Positions 53,581 to 64,000 of a stretch of DNA of 64,000 bases are shown piece by piece. The notes beneath the pieces were generated by a model. It did not search any database and was not told the DNA's origin. It was given only the letters and a program-made list of their open reading frames with translations. The stretch comes from Paroedura picta (lineage: Eukaryota > Chordata > Lepidosauria > Squamata > Gekkonidae). Each line of letters begins with the position of its first letter. Positions within the stretch are counted from its first letter, which is position 1. The stretch is from contig NC_135373.1 of NCBI RefSeq assembly GCF_049243985.1, positions 96,405,213-96,469,212 on the forward strand, in the 5' to 3' direction. A program made the position numbers and the translations under genes.

Positions 53581-53830
53581 CCTGCTAATGAGCTGCTCAG
53601 CCCCCACCCGCCCCACATGATCTGACTGCGAGCTGCAGCCAAAAGCCACCTTAAGCTGCCTGGCCAGGGGCCAGGGGAGGGAGCCTTTTCAAGGCCCGTT
53701 CTTAAGAACGGGCTTTGCAGCTTCTACTTCTATATTCTGCATTAGCATAATGTACAATGATGGCACTAATAGCAATATGAAAAAATAGTTTCCTGTTCAA
53801 GGATCACAGTGTATATTACCCCTAAGTGGG

Positions 53831-54003
53831 TAAGGTTGCCAGTTCCGGTTGGGAAATACCCAGAGATATTGGGATGGAGCCTGAGGAGGGTGGGGTTTGG
53901 GGATGGGACTTCAATGGGGTATAATACCTCAACAGCTATTTTCTCTAGGGGAACTGATCTCTTTCACCTGGAGATTAGCTGTAAGGGGGGAGCTCTCCAA
54001 GCA
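53831..54003 (+). mobile_element. TAGGGTTGCC-ended MITE (copy 7, 3'-truncated)
   Basis: taaggttgccagttccggtt through ggggtataatacctcaac and ggagattagctgtaa. The distal end is missing. Confidence 0.7.
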
Positions 54004-54215
54004 CAGTCTGCAAAGCAGGAAGAGTAACAGTTTAAGAAGGAACACTAGAATTAATTAAAGTGTAAATTAAAGTGTAAATGCACACACATGCAAGAACCTA
54101 CTCTTTATGACCTGACATCCTTTTTATGTTTAATGGACATTCACCAGCTGAGAAAAACGGAAAGAGAGAAAACACCAGAGTGGCATAGTGACTAAAGTGA
54201 TGAACTGTTTTTAAG

Positions 54216-54500
54216 AGAGCCATCTTGGTGTAGTGGTTAGGAGCACAGACTTCTAATCTGGCAAACTGGGTTTGATTCTGCGCTCCCCCACATGCAGCCA
54301 GCTGGGTGACCTTGGGCTCTCCACAGCACTGAGAAAGCTGTTCTGACCGAGCAGTAATATCAGGGCTCTCTCAGCCTTACCTCCCTCACAGGGCGTCTGT
54401 TGTGGGGAGGGGAGAGGAAAGGGAAGGCGATTGTAAGCCGCTTTGAGACTCCTTCCGGTAGAGAAAAGTGGCATGTAAGAACCAGTTCTTCTTCTTCGTC
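54216..54500 (+). repeat. tRNA-derived squamate SINE
   Basis: gagccatcttggtgtagtgg to gcatgtaagaaccagttctt and a cttctt tail; full length and well preserved. Confidence 0.9.
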
Positions 54501-54637
54501 ATTGGTTCTAGGGTACCAGTTGAAGTTCCCTACAGAAACGTCTGTTAAAAAATAAAGGAGAGCCTCTGTGAGCTTGGAATACAGCTGTGGAGGGGGGGCA
54601 AAACTTTGGTATTTGGTATTGACAATGTTTGATTAGC

Positions 54638-54739
<102 letters not shown>

Positions 54740-54880
54740 TGGATTTCTAGCCCGCCACTCTCCTAAGGCTCGCGGCGGGTGACAACATGTAAAAACCCAT
54801 AAAACCCCTAATACATAAAAACACCTAAAAACAATCCCCAACCCCCTCAACCCACTCCCATCTGATGGCGGCAGAACTAT
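54740..54880 (-). mobile_element. L2-like LINE 3' end fragment
   Basis: ttggatttctagcccgccac, ctaaggctcgcggcgggtg and an A/C-rich stretch match reversed L2-type tails such as that at 60255. The microsatellite likely grew from its tail. Confidence 0.5.
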
Positions 54881-55238
54881 CCAGGAAACCAGGAGTCACT
54901 GCTGATGTAAGGGGGGGGGGCGATCTAAAAAGGGGAGGCGCCGGCCTCAACCATAAGCCTATCAGTCAAAAACGACCAATGTCCTTCAAAATGCTGAAAC
55001 CGGAGCACAAATCCTTTACACCCGAAAGAATGGTGTCAGCTTCCCTGCTTGCCAGCCCCTGTGAGACTGGGGAACTTTTATCTTTCTTCATTTGTGATGT
55101 CAAAGGATGCAGTAAATCACCACACATCTGGGAATGAAGAGCTAACCTTCTTGATCACAAGCTCTATAAAACATCAACTGGAAAATATAATCTAGAAAAA
55201 TCAAACAGAAGGCACAGATGTTTCCTTTATAGGGCCTT

Positions 55239-55241
55239 CTT

Positions 55242-55316
<75 letters not shown>

Positions 55317-55336
55317 TACACACACACACACACATA
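55239..55336 (+). repeat. Compound dinucleotide microsatellite (CT)n(CA)n
   Basis: Two CT blocks separated by one TTT interruption, then CA units with one interruption. Confidence 0.95.
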
Positions 55337-55659
55337 ACTTTCCCTGTCATCATATTTTGAAATCCTTTTATTTTTGATATGCAACCCTTTTATCTCTGTT
55401 GCAGCACTAGCATTGTTTATAACATAAGATTATAAGCACTAACCGCCTCAAGGGAGGAAGGAAGGAAGCAAGCAAGCCATGCTGGACCATGCCAGTGGCC
55501 CACCCAGTCCAAAATTGTGTGTCACACAGAGGCCAAAACCAACTGCTATGAGGAGATCCACCAGCAGGGTTATACTTTGTGTCACAACCACAGACCTTTT
55601 CCAGCAGTTCTGGGCTCAAATCTTGTTGTTTTTGGCCAGTAAAGTCATAAATGATCTAG

Positions 55660-56085
55660 AGCCAGATTGTTGTAGTTGTTAGGAGTGCGGACTTCTAATA
55701 TGGCAAGCAGGGTTCAATTCTGCGCCCCCTCCACATGCATCCAGCTGAGTGACCTTGGGCTCACAACAGCACTGATAAAGCCGTTCTGACCAAGCAGTAG
55801 TATCAGGGCTCTCTCAGCCTCACCTACCTCATGTTGTCTGTTGTAGAGAGAGGAAAGGGAAGGTGAATGTGAGCCTCTTTGAGATTCCTTCAGGTAAAGA
55901 AAAGCGGCAAATAAGAACCAACTTTTCTTCTTCAGTAATATCAGGGCTCTCTCAGCCTCACCTACCTCACAGGATATCTGTTGTGGGGAGGGGAAAGGGA
56001 AGGCAATTATAAGCTGCTTTGAGACTTCTTTTGGTAGAGAAAAGCAGCATATAAGAACCAACCCTCCTTCTCCTCCTCCTTCTAG
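55660..56085 (+). repeat. tRNA-derived squamate SINE with duplicated 3' half
   Basis: The head (gagccagattgttgtagttg) and body run to the usual ttcttcttc tail at about 55935. A second 3' half (atcagggctctctcagcctc to ataagaaccaacc) then follows directly. Confidence 0.8.
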
Positions 56086-56119
56086 AACTAGGCTAAAATA
56101 AAAATAGATAATCTGGGAA

Positions 56120-56235
56120 TGTTTTACTGGGGCTTATGTGTTTTTACTGTTTTATGATGTAAACCGCCGTGAACCAATTTTGGGAGCAGCGGTCTATAAA
56201 TTGAAAAATAAATTAAATAAATAAAATAAAATCTG
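56120..56235 (+). mobile_element. L2-type LINE 3' end
   Basis: gatgtaaaccgccgtgaacc, gagcagcggtctataaattg and an A/T-rich AAATAAATAAA tail. Confidence 0.65.
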
Positions 56236-56499
56236 AAGGGTTGCTTTTTCCCAGGTCACTGAAATCACTGTCAATGTACTTCTCCATATGCTTCTCTTTA
56301 GAGATCAGATTTGTGAACACGAAGATAGGTTCTTTTCTGTGGTGGCACCTGATGATGGAATTCTATGCTACAATGGATGATCTTGAGCCAGTCAGAACCT
56401 CTCACCTAATTCATAGGATTCTTGTGAGGATAAAATGAAGGAGAATCTTTAGCTTCTTGGAGAGCGGTGTGATAAAAAATATGTTAGCCATTTTCAGTG

Positions 56500-57390
56500 A
56501 GGGCCCTATGGCCTATTGGGGGGCACTGGGACATTTGAAGGGGGCCACAGACTGAAAAATGTGAAAAGGGGAGCCCAAAAGGTTTCAAGGGGCCCTGAAA
56601 CTGAACCAATGAAACATGCTTTTTGTCACCTATTATATCATTAATTGCTAAAAAGTTTGACCTTTGTCAAGGGAAAGAGAAAGAAATCATGTAATCTGCT
56701 CCTTTATGTGTGCTTGAATTAATGCATTCAAGAAAAATATATAAACACACATGCATCTCTTGGTCAACTATTCTAGAAATCTGTCTCATAGATATATATA
56801 AGGCAAGTACATCAAGTATCAATCAATACTTTATTACTGAAGCTGAAGCCATAACAATCAACCAAACAAAAGCATAAAATACACTTCACACTAGGAAACA
56901 AATAACCACAGTCTCTCTTTGTCCATGATAGAATGTGAAAATGAAATCAGTTAAAAGTTATGAATTGTAGGTAAAAGGTTACTAGCACAAGGTGAAATCT
57001 AAATATAATAAAATGAAAGAAGAATTATGCATAAGCTACAATGAGGAATCTTCAGCTATACTAGAAACAAACCTTTTCCCTAATAATTATAGATGAGGAA
57101 ATGAATTTAGTAACCATTAAGGTGACAAGAGAGAATATGTCTGCAAAAAGGAATATTATTTTATCTTCATCAGAGCCAGAGACAGTATTCAATATTGTAT
57201 TCAATTTAATTCAGATAACATCATATAAGGGCCAATACAAGACATAATGAATGAGATTTTCTACTTAGTTAAGCCCAGAAGGGCAGAGCCGATAATCCAG
57301 TGTGACTCAATTAAACCTGCCATACAAATATGCTGAAGGACTGTAACCTTACATCAGTAAAGGATCTTCTTTGATTGACATTGGTCAGAT
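56500..57390. other. Intergenic stretch, no gene seen
   Basis: AT-rich; no exon or clear repeat. Confidence 0.4.
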
Positions 57391-57476
57391 AGTTTAAATA
57401 GCCTGAGAAGGAACTGCCATATTTAGGCCCCAGGTACCACCTGGAGAATTTGGAGTTTTGGACCACATTCCTATCG
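57391..57476 (+). repeat. 86-bp duplicated segment, copy 1
   Basis: agtttaaatagcctgagaag ... ccacattcctatcg, repeated at 58144-58229 with only two or three differences. Followed by a (TTTA)(TTTG) run and an L2-type reversed tail. Confidence 0.92.
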
Positions 57477-57479
57477 CAC

Positions 57480-57600
57480 ATTTATTTATTTATTTGTTTG
57501 TTTGTTTGTATTTGAATTTATATACTGCCGCTTACCATAGTTTCGCAGCGGTTTACAATAAAACAATAAGATATGCTACCTGTAAACCCCCTTAAAATAT
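57480..57600 (-). mobile_element. L2-type LINE 3' end fragment
   Basis: (TTTA)n(TTTG)n then atatactgccgcttaccat and cgcagcggtttacaataaaa, a reversed L2 tail. Confidence 0.55.
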
Positions 57601-58143
57601 AAACATCAACATTAAAAGTTTATTTTTTTTCCATAGATCCAATCTTGGATTTTACAAAAGTCCCAGGTTTTAATCAAATCAAGAGAGTGTAATTCATATA
57701 CTTTGGGTATAACTGGTTCATTCCTAGCTTAGGTCTTTTTTAGCCCAGCTCAATTCAAGGTTCCCTGTAGGCCAGTAAGGGTAGATGTTTTTAAATAAAT
57801 AAAGATTATAACTATATGTTTAGCTGGTATAAAACCCTGAAACACGAATCAGCTTGAAACACTCATTGGCAGAAATTATTATTACTTTTTCAAGCCGCTC
57901 CATGGAAACTGCTGGATACAGTTGGCTCAACAAAGGTTGACAGCATATGAAAGTCTATGTGAGATCATATCCTTTCAAGAAATGTGTTGAGCCAAATCTT
58001 GCTTGGAATATTTTCATTAGATTTGCTGTGGTTTCAATCAGGCATTCGCTTTTTAGAAAAAACAATGCCACTGTGCTAATGCACTCTCAATAATAAGAAT
58101 TCATCATTTTCTGACAGAAAGCACTGGGCACAGTGACTACCCT

Positions 58144-58229
58144 AGTTTAAATAGCCTGAGAAGGAACTGGCATATTTAGGCACCAGGTACCACCTGGAGA
58201 ATTTGGAGTTTTGGACCACATTCCTATCG
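58144..58229 (+). repeat. 86-bp duplicated segment, copy 2
   Basis: Second copy of 57391-57476, 753 bp downstream in the same orientation. It ends exactly where the (TTCG)n tract begins. Confidence 0.92.
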
Positions 58230-58306
58230 TTCGTTCGTTCGTTCGTTCGTTCGTTCGTTCGTTCGTTCGTTCGTTCGTTCGTTCGTTCGTTCGTTCGTTC
58301 GTTCGT

Positions 58307-58349
<43 letters not shown>

Positions 58350-58350
58350 T
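58230..58350 (+). repeat. Compound tetranucleotide microsatellite (TTCG)19(TTTA)11
   Basis: 76 bases of perfect TTCG followed by about 45 bases of perfect TTTA. Each TTCG unit carries one CpG, giving 19 CpGs at 4-base spacing. Confidence 0.97.
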
Positions 58351-59483
58351 ACCCAAGCACTGCAGAAGTGAAACTGGGTTACAACTGAGCCCCATAGACA
58401 TTCCAGTGGAAAAATCCTTTGCTCTGTCCTTTGGCTTTTCAGATGACCACCTTGACCATACCACCCCTGTCCCTGGGAAGGCTCTAGGCCAAATTCCAGC
58501 TGTGGAGACTTCCCCTTGCCAGTTTTCTGACTTCCAAGGAGTGGCATCCCTATACACATGAGAGTAAACATTTGGATGAAGTATTTGAAAGCCAGGAGTT
58601 GGGTATGATAAGCCATGAAGAGGGCAAGGCAATGGCCAACAAGACCATACCTTCTAGCATGTGCTTTCGTGCTCCCAAATCTGAAGGATTTTGTCCACTG
58701 CCACAAAACAATATGTCAAAATGTGAGTTTCCAGCCTCACATTTCCATCCAAATCAACCCTTCCTGTTTGTTTCATCATTTATCCCCAAGGTACTATATT
58801 TCCAATATATGTTTTATTCATATACATGGCAGATAAGCAGAGGCATAGCTAGAGTTATTTTATATGCATCTGGTCCAGAATCCTGCATGGAAAGGAAACG
58901 TTTTCCCCTCTCCTATTTCAGTACTGGATAGAACATTTATATTTTCTTAGAACAGCTGTACATTTTCAGTCCATTAAGTTCTGCTGCCAAATATGTACTT
59001 CATTTCCAAGAGGTCACCACTTTCTTCAGCCTAAAAACATGCTGTGTTTAGTACAAGAATGTGAGGAAGTCTGTTCTGGGTGGTTGTTTTTTCATTGTTA
59101 TGTTGCTTGAGAACAAAACTGGATTCTACAATAGTGTTGCTGAGGAGGAATAAATTTAATCAGCCTTTCACTTGCTTTGATTCCCTTTTATAGGGGAACC
59201 TCAGGAAAACCCTAAGTACACTTTCCTGGGAGTAAGTCCTATTGAATAAAATAAGAGTTACTTCTGAGTAGACCTGCCGATAATCGCTGTTTTAGGTATT
59301 TAGCTGAATGCCAAATAGATGGGAAAACCAAAGCAGATTGATTTGAGAAGTTTGTCTCCAAATTGGTCAACCGGCCGACACTGTGGTAAACGTTTAATGT
59401 AGGTAAGTGCCAGAAGATGCAGGTTAGATCAAAAAATATTGACTTGAGATGTTCACTGCTAAGGGGCTGAACTGTCAGTGAAT

Positions 59484-59664
59484 GACCGTTTACGCACTGC
59501 AGGTTTCATGCCAGGCTGCAGGCTGGAGTTTTAGACGTCGCAGGTTGCCTCACCTCTTCCTGCACCCACATGGGGGAGCATTTGGCCTGGTGCACCTCAT
59601 CTGCCCCCGATTTGTGATCCTGTATAGGAGCCGGGGCAGTGAAGTTCCCAGTGCATAAACGGTC
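59484..59664. mobile_element. GACCGTTTA-ended MITE
   Basis: 181 bp with ends GACCGTTTACGCACTG ... CAGTGCATAAACGGTC and a 3-bp duplication AAT (59481-59483 and 59665-59667). The end layout (G-CC-TT--CGCAC) recalls the GGGCC-ended family. Confidence 0.8.
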
Positions 59665-59689
59665 AATGAGAAAGAGATCTTGATGTTGT

Positions 59690-60075
59690 CGTGAATAGCT
59701 AACTGAAAACATTGATTCAGTGCATAGCAGCAATGAAAAAAATTAAATTTGTTGCTGGGTGATTAGGTCAGAGATTGAAAATGTAACAATCAATATAGTA
59801 ATGACCCTGTATAGAAGTATGGTGCAGCCACATTTGGAATACTGCATGCAGTTTTGGTTGCCAGGTCTTTTAAATAAAAGGCAATGCAGAGGTGGGGGGA
59901 GGCATAGAAGAGGGCAGCCAAGAGGATTAAGGGATTGGAGATTTTTGGTGGAGGGATCTTTTGGGCATGAAATTGGGGTCACCGTGGGTGTGGAGATAGT
60001 TGTGAGTTCTTGCATAGTGCAGGGGGGGGGTTGGACTAGATGGCCTTGTAGGTCCTTTCCATGATTCTATGAGTG
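59690..60075 (+). mobile_element. CR1 LINE fragment, rearranged
   Basis: MVQPHLEYCMQFW in frame near 59820, then a shortened body and ggttggactagatggccttg with one or two octamers. Older than the copy at 21765. Confidence 0.75.
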
Positions 60076-60254
60076 CCTTTCTTATGAGGAGAGACTGGAG
60101 AGCTGGGGGCTAAAGAGACAGGATAGAGTTTAATAATATTACGTATGGAATGGAAAATGTGGCAGGTATAATATTTTCTTTTGCTCCCATACTAACAGAA
60201 TTTGGAGTTCATGATGAGAATTTCCGTGATTACAAGGAGCATTCTGCATCAATT

Positions 60255-60400
60255 TGTTTTCGTATTTCTGTGGTGCCCTTCCCTAAGGACTCGGGGCGGC
60301 TCACAACATCTTAATATCATCAAATAAAACATTTAAATTATAACATCAATCTATTAAAACCAGTCTATGTTAAAACCTCAAGCGCTACCACCCTCTCTCC
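60255..60400 (-). mobile_element. L2-type LINE 3' end fragment
   Basis: gtggtgcccttccctaagg, ctcggggcggctcacaacat and an A/T tail read as a reversed L2-like 3' end. Confidence 0.55.
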
Positions 60401-62410
60401 ATTGGGAAGGGGCAAGAGCTATGTTGATGTAAATGTCTGGCGCCTCGCTGTAATTTCCTAGGCAATTATTTTCTGCCTTCTGCATGACTTAAATCTTGGT
60501 GCTAAGGCGTCTTAATGCTTCCATCCAGATTTAATTACAGTGTGTCAAGGAATGGATTCTTCAGCTTCTACCAACAAAACCTTCTTCCTCTCAGTTTTGT
60601 TGTATATCAGATTTCCAAATATGTCATGGGAATATGGTACTCTGATTTAAACGATCTTCCTCTTGAGGTAGAACTGGGGTAATGCCCTGTTCCACACTGG
60701 CATAACATCTTGCCTTGTGATGCGCTGCTATAGCAGTCAAGTTTGCACAATCCTAACAATTTACAAGCTGGTGCAACAATCCTCAGGAACAGGTTAAGCC
60801 ATCCCTGGGAACAGGTTATGAATAAGTGTTAGCTTTTTAAATACAAATTTCAGCTTCAGCTGGGGAGGGGACAGGATGCTTCCTAGCCAAGCACAACACT
60901 TTGTGTTCAGACACCCAGTGCAGAAATTCATCAGGATTAATTAATTTGCTAAATCAATAAGACATGTGAAAACAATTGAAATACAAAATTAGGTACATAT
61001 GCATTTCGTATGGGAAACTGTAATTTGTTTGGTTTTTAATGTTGGCCACAACTCTTTACATCTTCTGGCCTTTAAAGTTTTTGCCCAGTTTTCTCTTTAT
61101 AGGATTAAAATGAGCACCTCCCCCATCCTGTTTAAATAGCATGCAGTTAGTTTCAGTGATCAAGTTGATACAAATTGAGGCTCCTTGCCACATGGTTGCT
61201 TTTCCTTAATCAGAACTTTAAAACCATTTGGCAATGGGTTGTGTTGTAAAACACAAGGATGGAGAGTTCTGGCAAAACAGTAGGCACAGAGAGATTCATC
61301 AGTTGGTAGAATGAAGCATAACTAAATCCATATACACATCTATCTGTCTATCTATCTGTCTGTCTGTCTGTCGTCTATCATCTATCACCTATCATCTATC
61401 ATCTATCATTGCCTCCTCCTGAAGTATCAACCTTTCCCCTTACCATATTAAAGTGGGGAAAAGGCCTATATAACATTAATGTTTCAAATTTGAGCAATTT
61501 CCAAGAACCTGTTCATCACATAATCCCTACCATCCCTTTAAAATGCATGGATGTTTCCTGTATCCATCCTCTAAGGAAGACACAAATGATCCTTTGCTAA
61601 GGCAGAATGAACACATTACCTGGACTCCACGGGACCGTCCTTCTGAGATGAGGCTTCCAAGTGTCTGTCGCTTCTCCTCTCTCACTGCCATTCCCCTGGA
61701 CCTCTTCTTGTCATGAGTGACGTGTCCTCTTATTTTCCCTATTGCACACATGTTTCCCCAGCCTTTCCTTGGAGCCTCTTCCAGCTGCTCCTTTTTCACC
61801 CTCCCTTTCCACCCATTGAAGCTGAACATCTCCCTGACACATGGAAGCCGTATGCAACTGCAAACATTCTTCCTTGGGATTAAAGCATGTGCCTTTTCAA
61901 AGCTGATGCTCCAGTTCAGCAGCACCTTCTGAGTCACGGCTCCCTGCTTCCCTTAGTTATCACCACAGTTCTCCTGCAGCCAACATCATTGCAAAACCCT
62001 TCTCTGGGCTTCCATGCTTCCTGTGCCATTTCTTTATGCAAGACAGATCTTAAGCCTGCTAGCCATGAATTTGTTCCCCAAGTCGGGTCTGCTGATTGCC
62101 AATTAATTCTCAGCTGATTACTTCATCCATGATATATTATGCCAGAACTATTTTTGTCGACATGAACAAGGAAAATGAACTTTTTTTTGCCATGCATTCC
62201 TCTATTCCCTAGTTCCTGACCTGCCGAACTAAACACAGACCTATGCTATGGTTGCATAAGAGACTTCCAAAGAAAAAACGAGATGTTGCAATAAGCCATG
62301 TTAATGACCGAACTGGTGGTGATCTTGCTCTGGATGAACAATTGAGCCAGCACATCCACCTTGTGGATTTCAGGAAATGATGGAAGGGAGGGCTTTTGAC
62401 TGCTACTGAA
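60400..62410. other. Intergenic stretch, no gene seen
   Basis: No supported exon. A C/T-rich segment at 61620-61930 has a 136-codon open frame on the minus strand, without recognisable domains or splice context. Confidence 0.4.
61339..61410 (+). repeat. Imperfect (TCTA/TCTG)n microsatellite
   Basis: atctatctgtctatctatct then gtctgtctgtctg and several atctatc units with interruptions. Confidence 0.9.
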
Positions 62411-62417
62411 TTGGTAA

Positions 62418-62490
62418 GATTGCCAGCTATCATTGGGGAAATCTCTGGAGATTTGGGGCTGCTGCCAGGGAGAGCCAGTGGGGTGGCGGT
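62418..62490 (+). mobile_element. TAGGGTTGCC-ended MITE fragment
   Basis: gtaagattgccagctatcat through ctctggagatttggggct is the left end of the family; a SINE follows directly. Confidence 0.45.
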
Positions 62491-62502
62491 GGTGGTGGAG
62501 AA

Positions 62503-62740
62503 AGCCCACACAGTGTAGTGGTTGAGAGCAGCAGACTCTAATCTGGAGAACCAGGTTTGATTTCCTGCTCCTCTACTTGAAGCCTGCAGGGTGAACTCAG
62601 GTCAGTCAATTTTCTCAGAACTCTCTCAGTCCCACCTACCTCACAAGGTGTTTGTTGTAGGGGGTGGCAGGAAAGGCATTTGTCAGCCAGTTTGAGACTC
62701 TATGCGGAGAAAAGCAGGGTATAAAAAACAACTTTTCCTG
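62503..62740 (+). repeat. tRNA-derived squamate SINE
   Basis: cagtgtagtggttgagagca, ccaggtttgatttcctgctc and agtttgagactctatgcgg show the same head and tail as 54216-54500. Confidence 0.8.
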
Positions 62741-63539
62741 CCAACTAACTCTCTAGGGGTGACAACTGGTTACAATGCTGCTGTTGTTCATTTGGATTAG
62801 GGATTTATTTTAAAGCTTTGTTGGTTTTTATCTTTGTATAAGGTTTTATTTAATTGTAAGCTTCTGCATTTGACTGTAGGGGTTAGTTGGCGGGATAGAA
62901 ATATTAGCAATCACAGTCAGTTGTCATTGCAGCTCCCTCTGTAAGCACAAAGGTTGCAAAGTATCCCTCAATGCAGGTTACACAGATTGACTGCAGTCCA
63001 TTAGGGCCCTTCCCTTGCACAGACCTGCTGCTTTCTGCCATGTCCCACCTGTTACAGCAGTAGGCACACAACACTGCCTTGATGCCTTACCTACATTACT
63101 GGATGCTATGAAATGTGTGTATTTGGTTGTTGGGAGTTTAATCTCACAGAAGTGAGGTGTGTTTCTCTAGATTCAGTAAACTTATTTTCTCAACTGAAAG
63201 GAGACAATTTAAGAAGACCCATAATTAAGTTTCAAAGCAAGCAGTAGATGTGAAGTATTATTATGCAGACCCAGGACACATGAAAAGAAGCAAAGGATCA
63301 GAGCATTAATCATTTTAGTGGAGTAATGGTGGTTTATGTCAGATAGGGCTGTAGTCTATCATTTGTCAATCTGCAGATTTTTCTGAGTAAAAGCATTTCT
63401 CTGGCAGTGTCAGTTATTCTTAGTAATGTTCAGGTGAAGCATCATGGGACTCGGAATATTAAATTTTCTACAAGAAGGAGTGCCCAGATAGGAATAAGCT
63501 CACATTTACTAGTAATGGTGGGTGGATCTTCATGGCTAA

Positions 63540-64000
63540 AGAACACCACTAGGACACACCCTTCCAGTCATTCCACAGGTAAGGAAAAGCACTTCCAAAT
63601 TTAAAAGAAGCCCTGTTTGGCTAACAATGTAAGTCAAGGAAGTTAAGAGGCTTCTTTTAAAAAGTGGAAGCTCTACCCAAATGACTTGAACAGGACGGAT
63701 TACAGTCTCTGGTGATCTTAAATCCACGGTAGGAACATATAAGAGAAGATGGTCCTTCAAGTACCCCAAGACATGCAGGGCTTTAAATGCCAAAATCAAC
63801 ATCTTGAATTGGGCTTGGGGGATATTTGGTAGCCACTGTAATTGCTGTAGTGCCAAGGTCACATGCTCCTGATACATGGTCTTGACCAGCAGTCTGCACT
63901 AGCTGGAGCTTCTGAACATTCTTCAAGGGTAGTCCCAAATAGAATGCATTGCAATAGTCCAGTCTAGGTGTAAATTAGGCAGGGATCACTGTTGCTAGAT
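63540..64000 (-). mobile_element. L2-type LINE remnant reaching the window edge
   Basis: On the minus strand it reads LQQLQWLPNIPQAQFKMLIL, then AFKALHVLGYLKDHLL and LRSPE, the L2 ORF2 C-terminal pattern. The plus strand at 63930-64000 (gcattgcaatagtccagtct) continues the element. Confidence 0.65.

Noticed and set aside
55142-55384. Cys-Val and Arg-Glu repeat open frame
   Set aside because: It is translation of the (CT)n(CA)n microsatellite.
58203-58388. SFVR-repeat open frames
   Set aside because: They are translation of the (TTCG)n and (TTTA)n microsatellite.
61527-61937. 136-codon open frame on the minus strand
   Set aside because: No domain or signal recognised and no second exon; treated as chance.

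Overview
The window is vertebrate nuclear DNA, most likely from a squamate reptile (a lizard, possibly a gecko). The host exons resemble human orthologues. The repeats are CR1 and L2 LINEs, tRNA-derived SINEs of squamate type, a Sauria-like SINE, 5S-derived SINE pieces and several hAT or Harbinger-like MITEs. The species call is inference from repeat style; no search was run.

Three host genes are supported, all on the minus strand. (1) GPRC5D, coding exons at 5753-6665, 4188-4255 and 3818-3874, joins in phase to a 345-residue class C orphan receptor, the length of the human protein. (2) HEBP1, coding exons at 35509-35586, 29838-29976, 29515-29695 and 26892-27063, joins to 189 residues, again the human length; its first exon lies in a CpG-rich island at about 35.3-36.0 kb. 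(3) An unrecognised small gene with coding exons at 45418-45544, 44711-44840 and 39386-39608 joins in phase to a 159-residue protein with a signal peptide, amphipathic helices and an Arg-rich tail. GPRC5D next to HEBP1, both on one strand, matches human 12p13, where FAM234B follows HEBP1; no FAM234B exon was found here. The third gene sits where FAM234B would be approached and is the best candidate for something undescribed.

Layout: 1-3.8 kb, 3' flank of GPRC5D with MITE copies and a 71-bp tandem duplication; 3.8-6.7 kb, GPRC5D; 6.7-26.9 kb, intergenic, with CR1, SINEs and an unexplained 81-bp hairpin-bearing repeat present twice; 26.9-35.6 kb, HEBP1, whose introns hold a long inverted-repeat element, a palindromic hAT MITE and a GC-rich hAT element; 35.6-39.4 kb, CpG island and spacer; 39.4-45.6 kb, the unrecognised gene, with a fossil LTR nested in a MITE in its long intron; 45.6-64 kb, gene-poor, with two elements sharing GGGCC-type ends and 3-bp TGG/CCA target duplications, compound microsatellites including (TTCG)19, and L2/CR1 remains.

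The genes do not form a pathway: a membrane receptor, a cytosolic haem-binding protein whose N-terminus yields a chemotactic peptide in mammals, and a predicted secreted protein.
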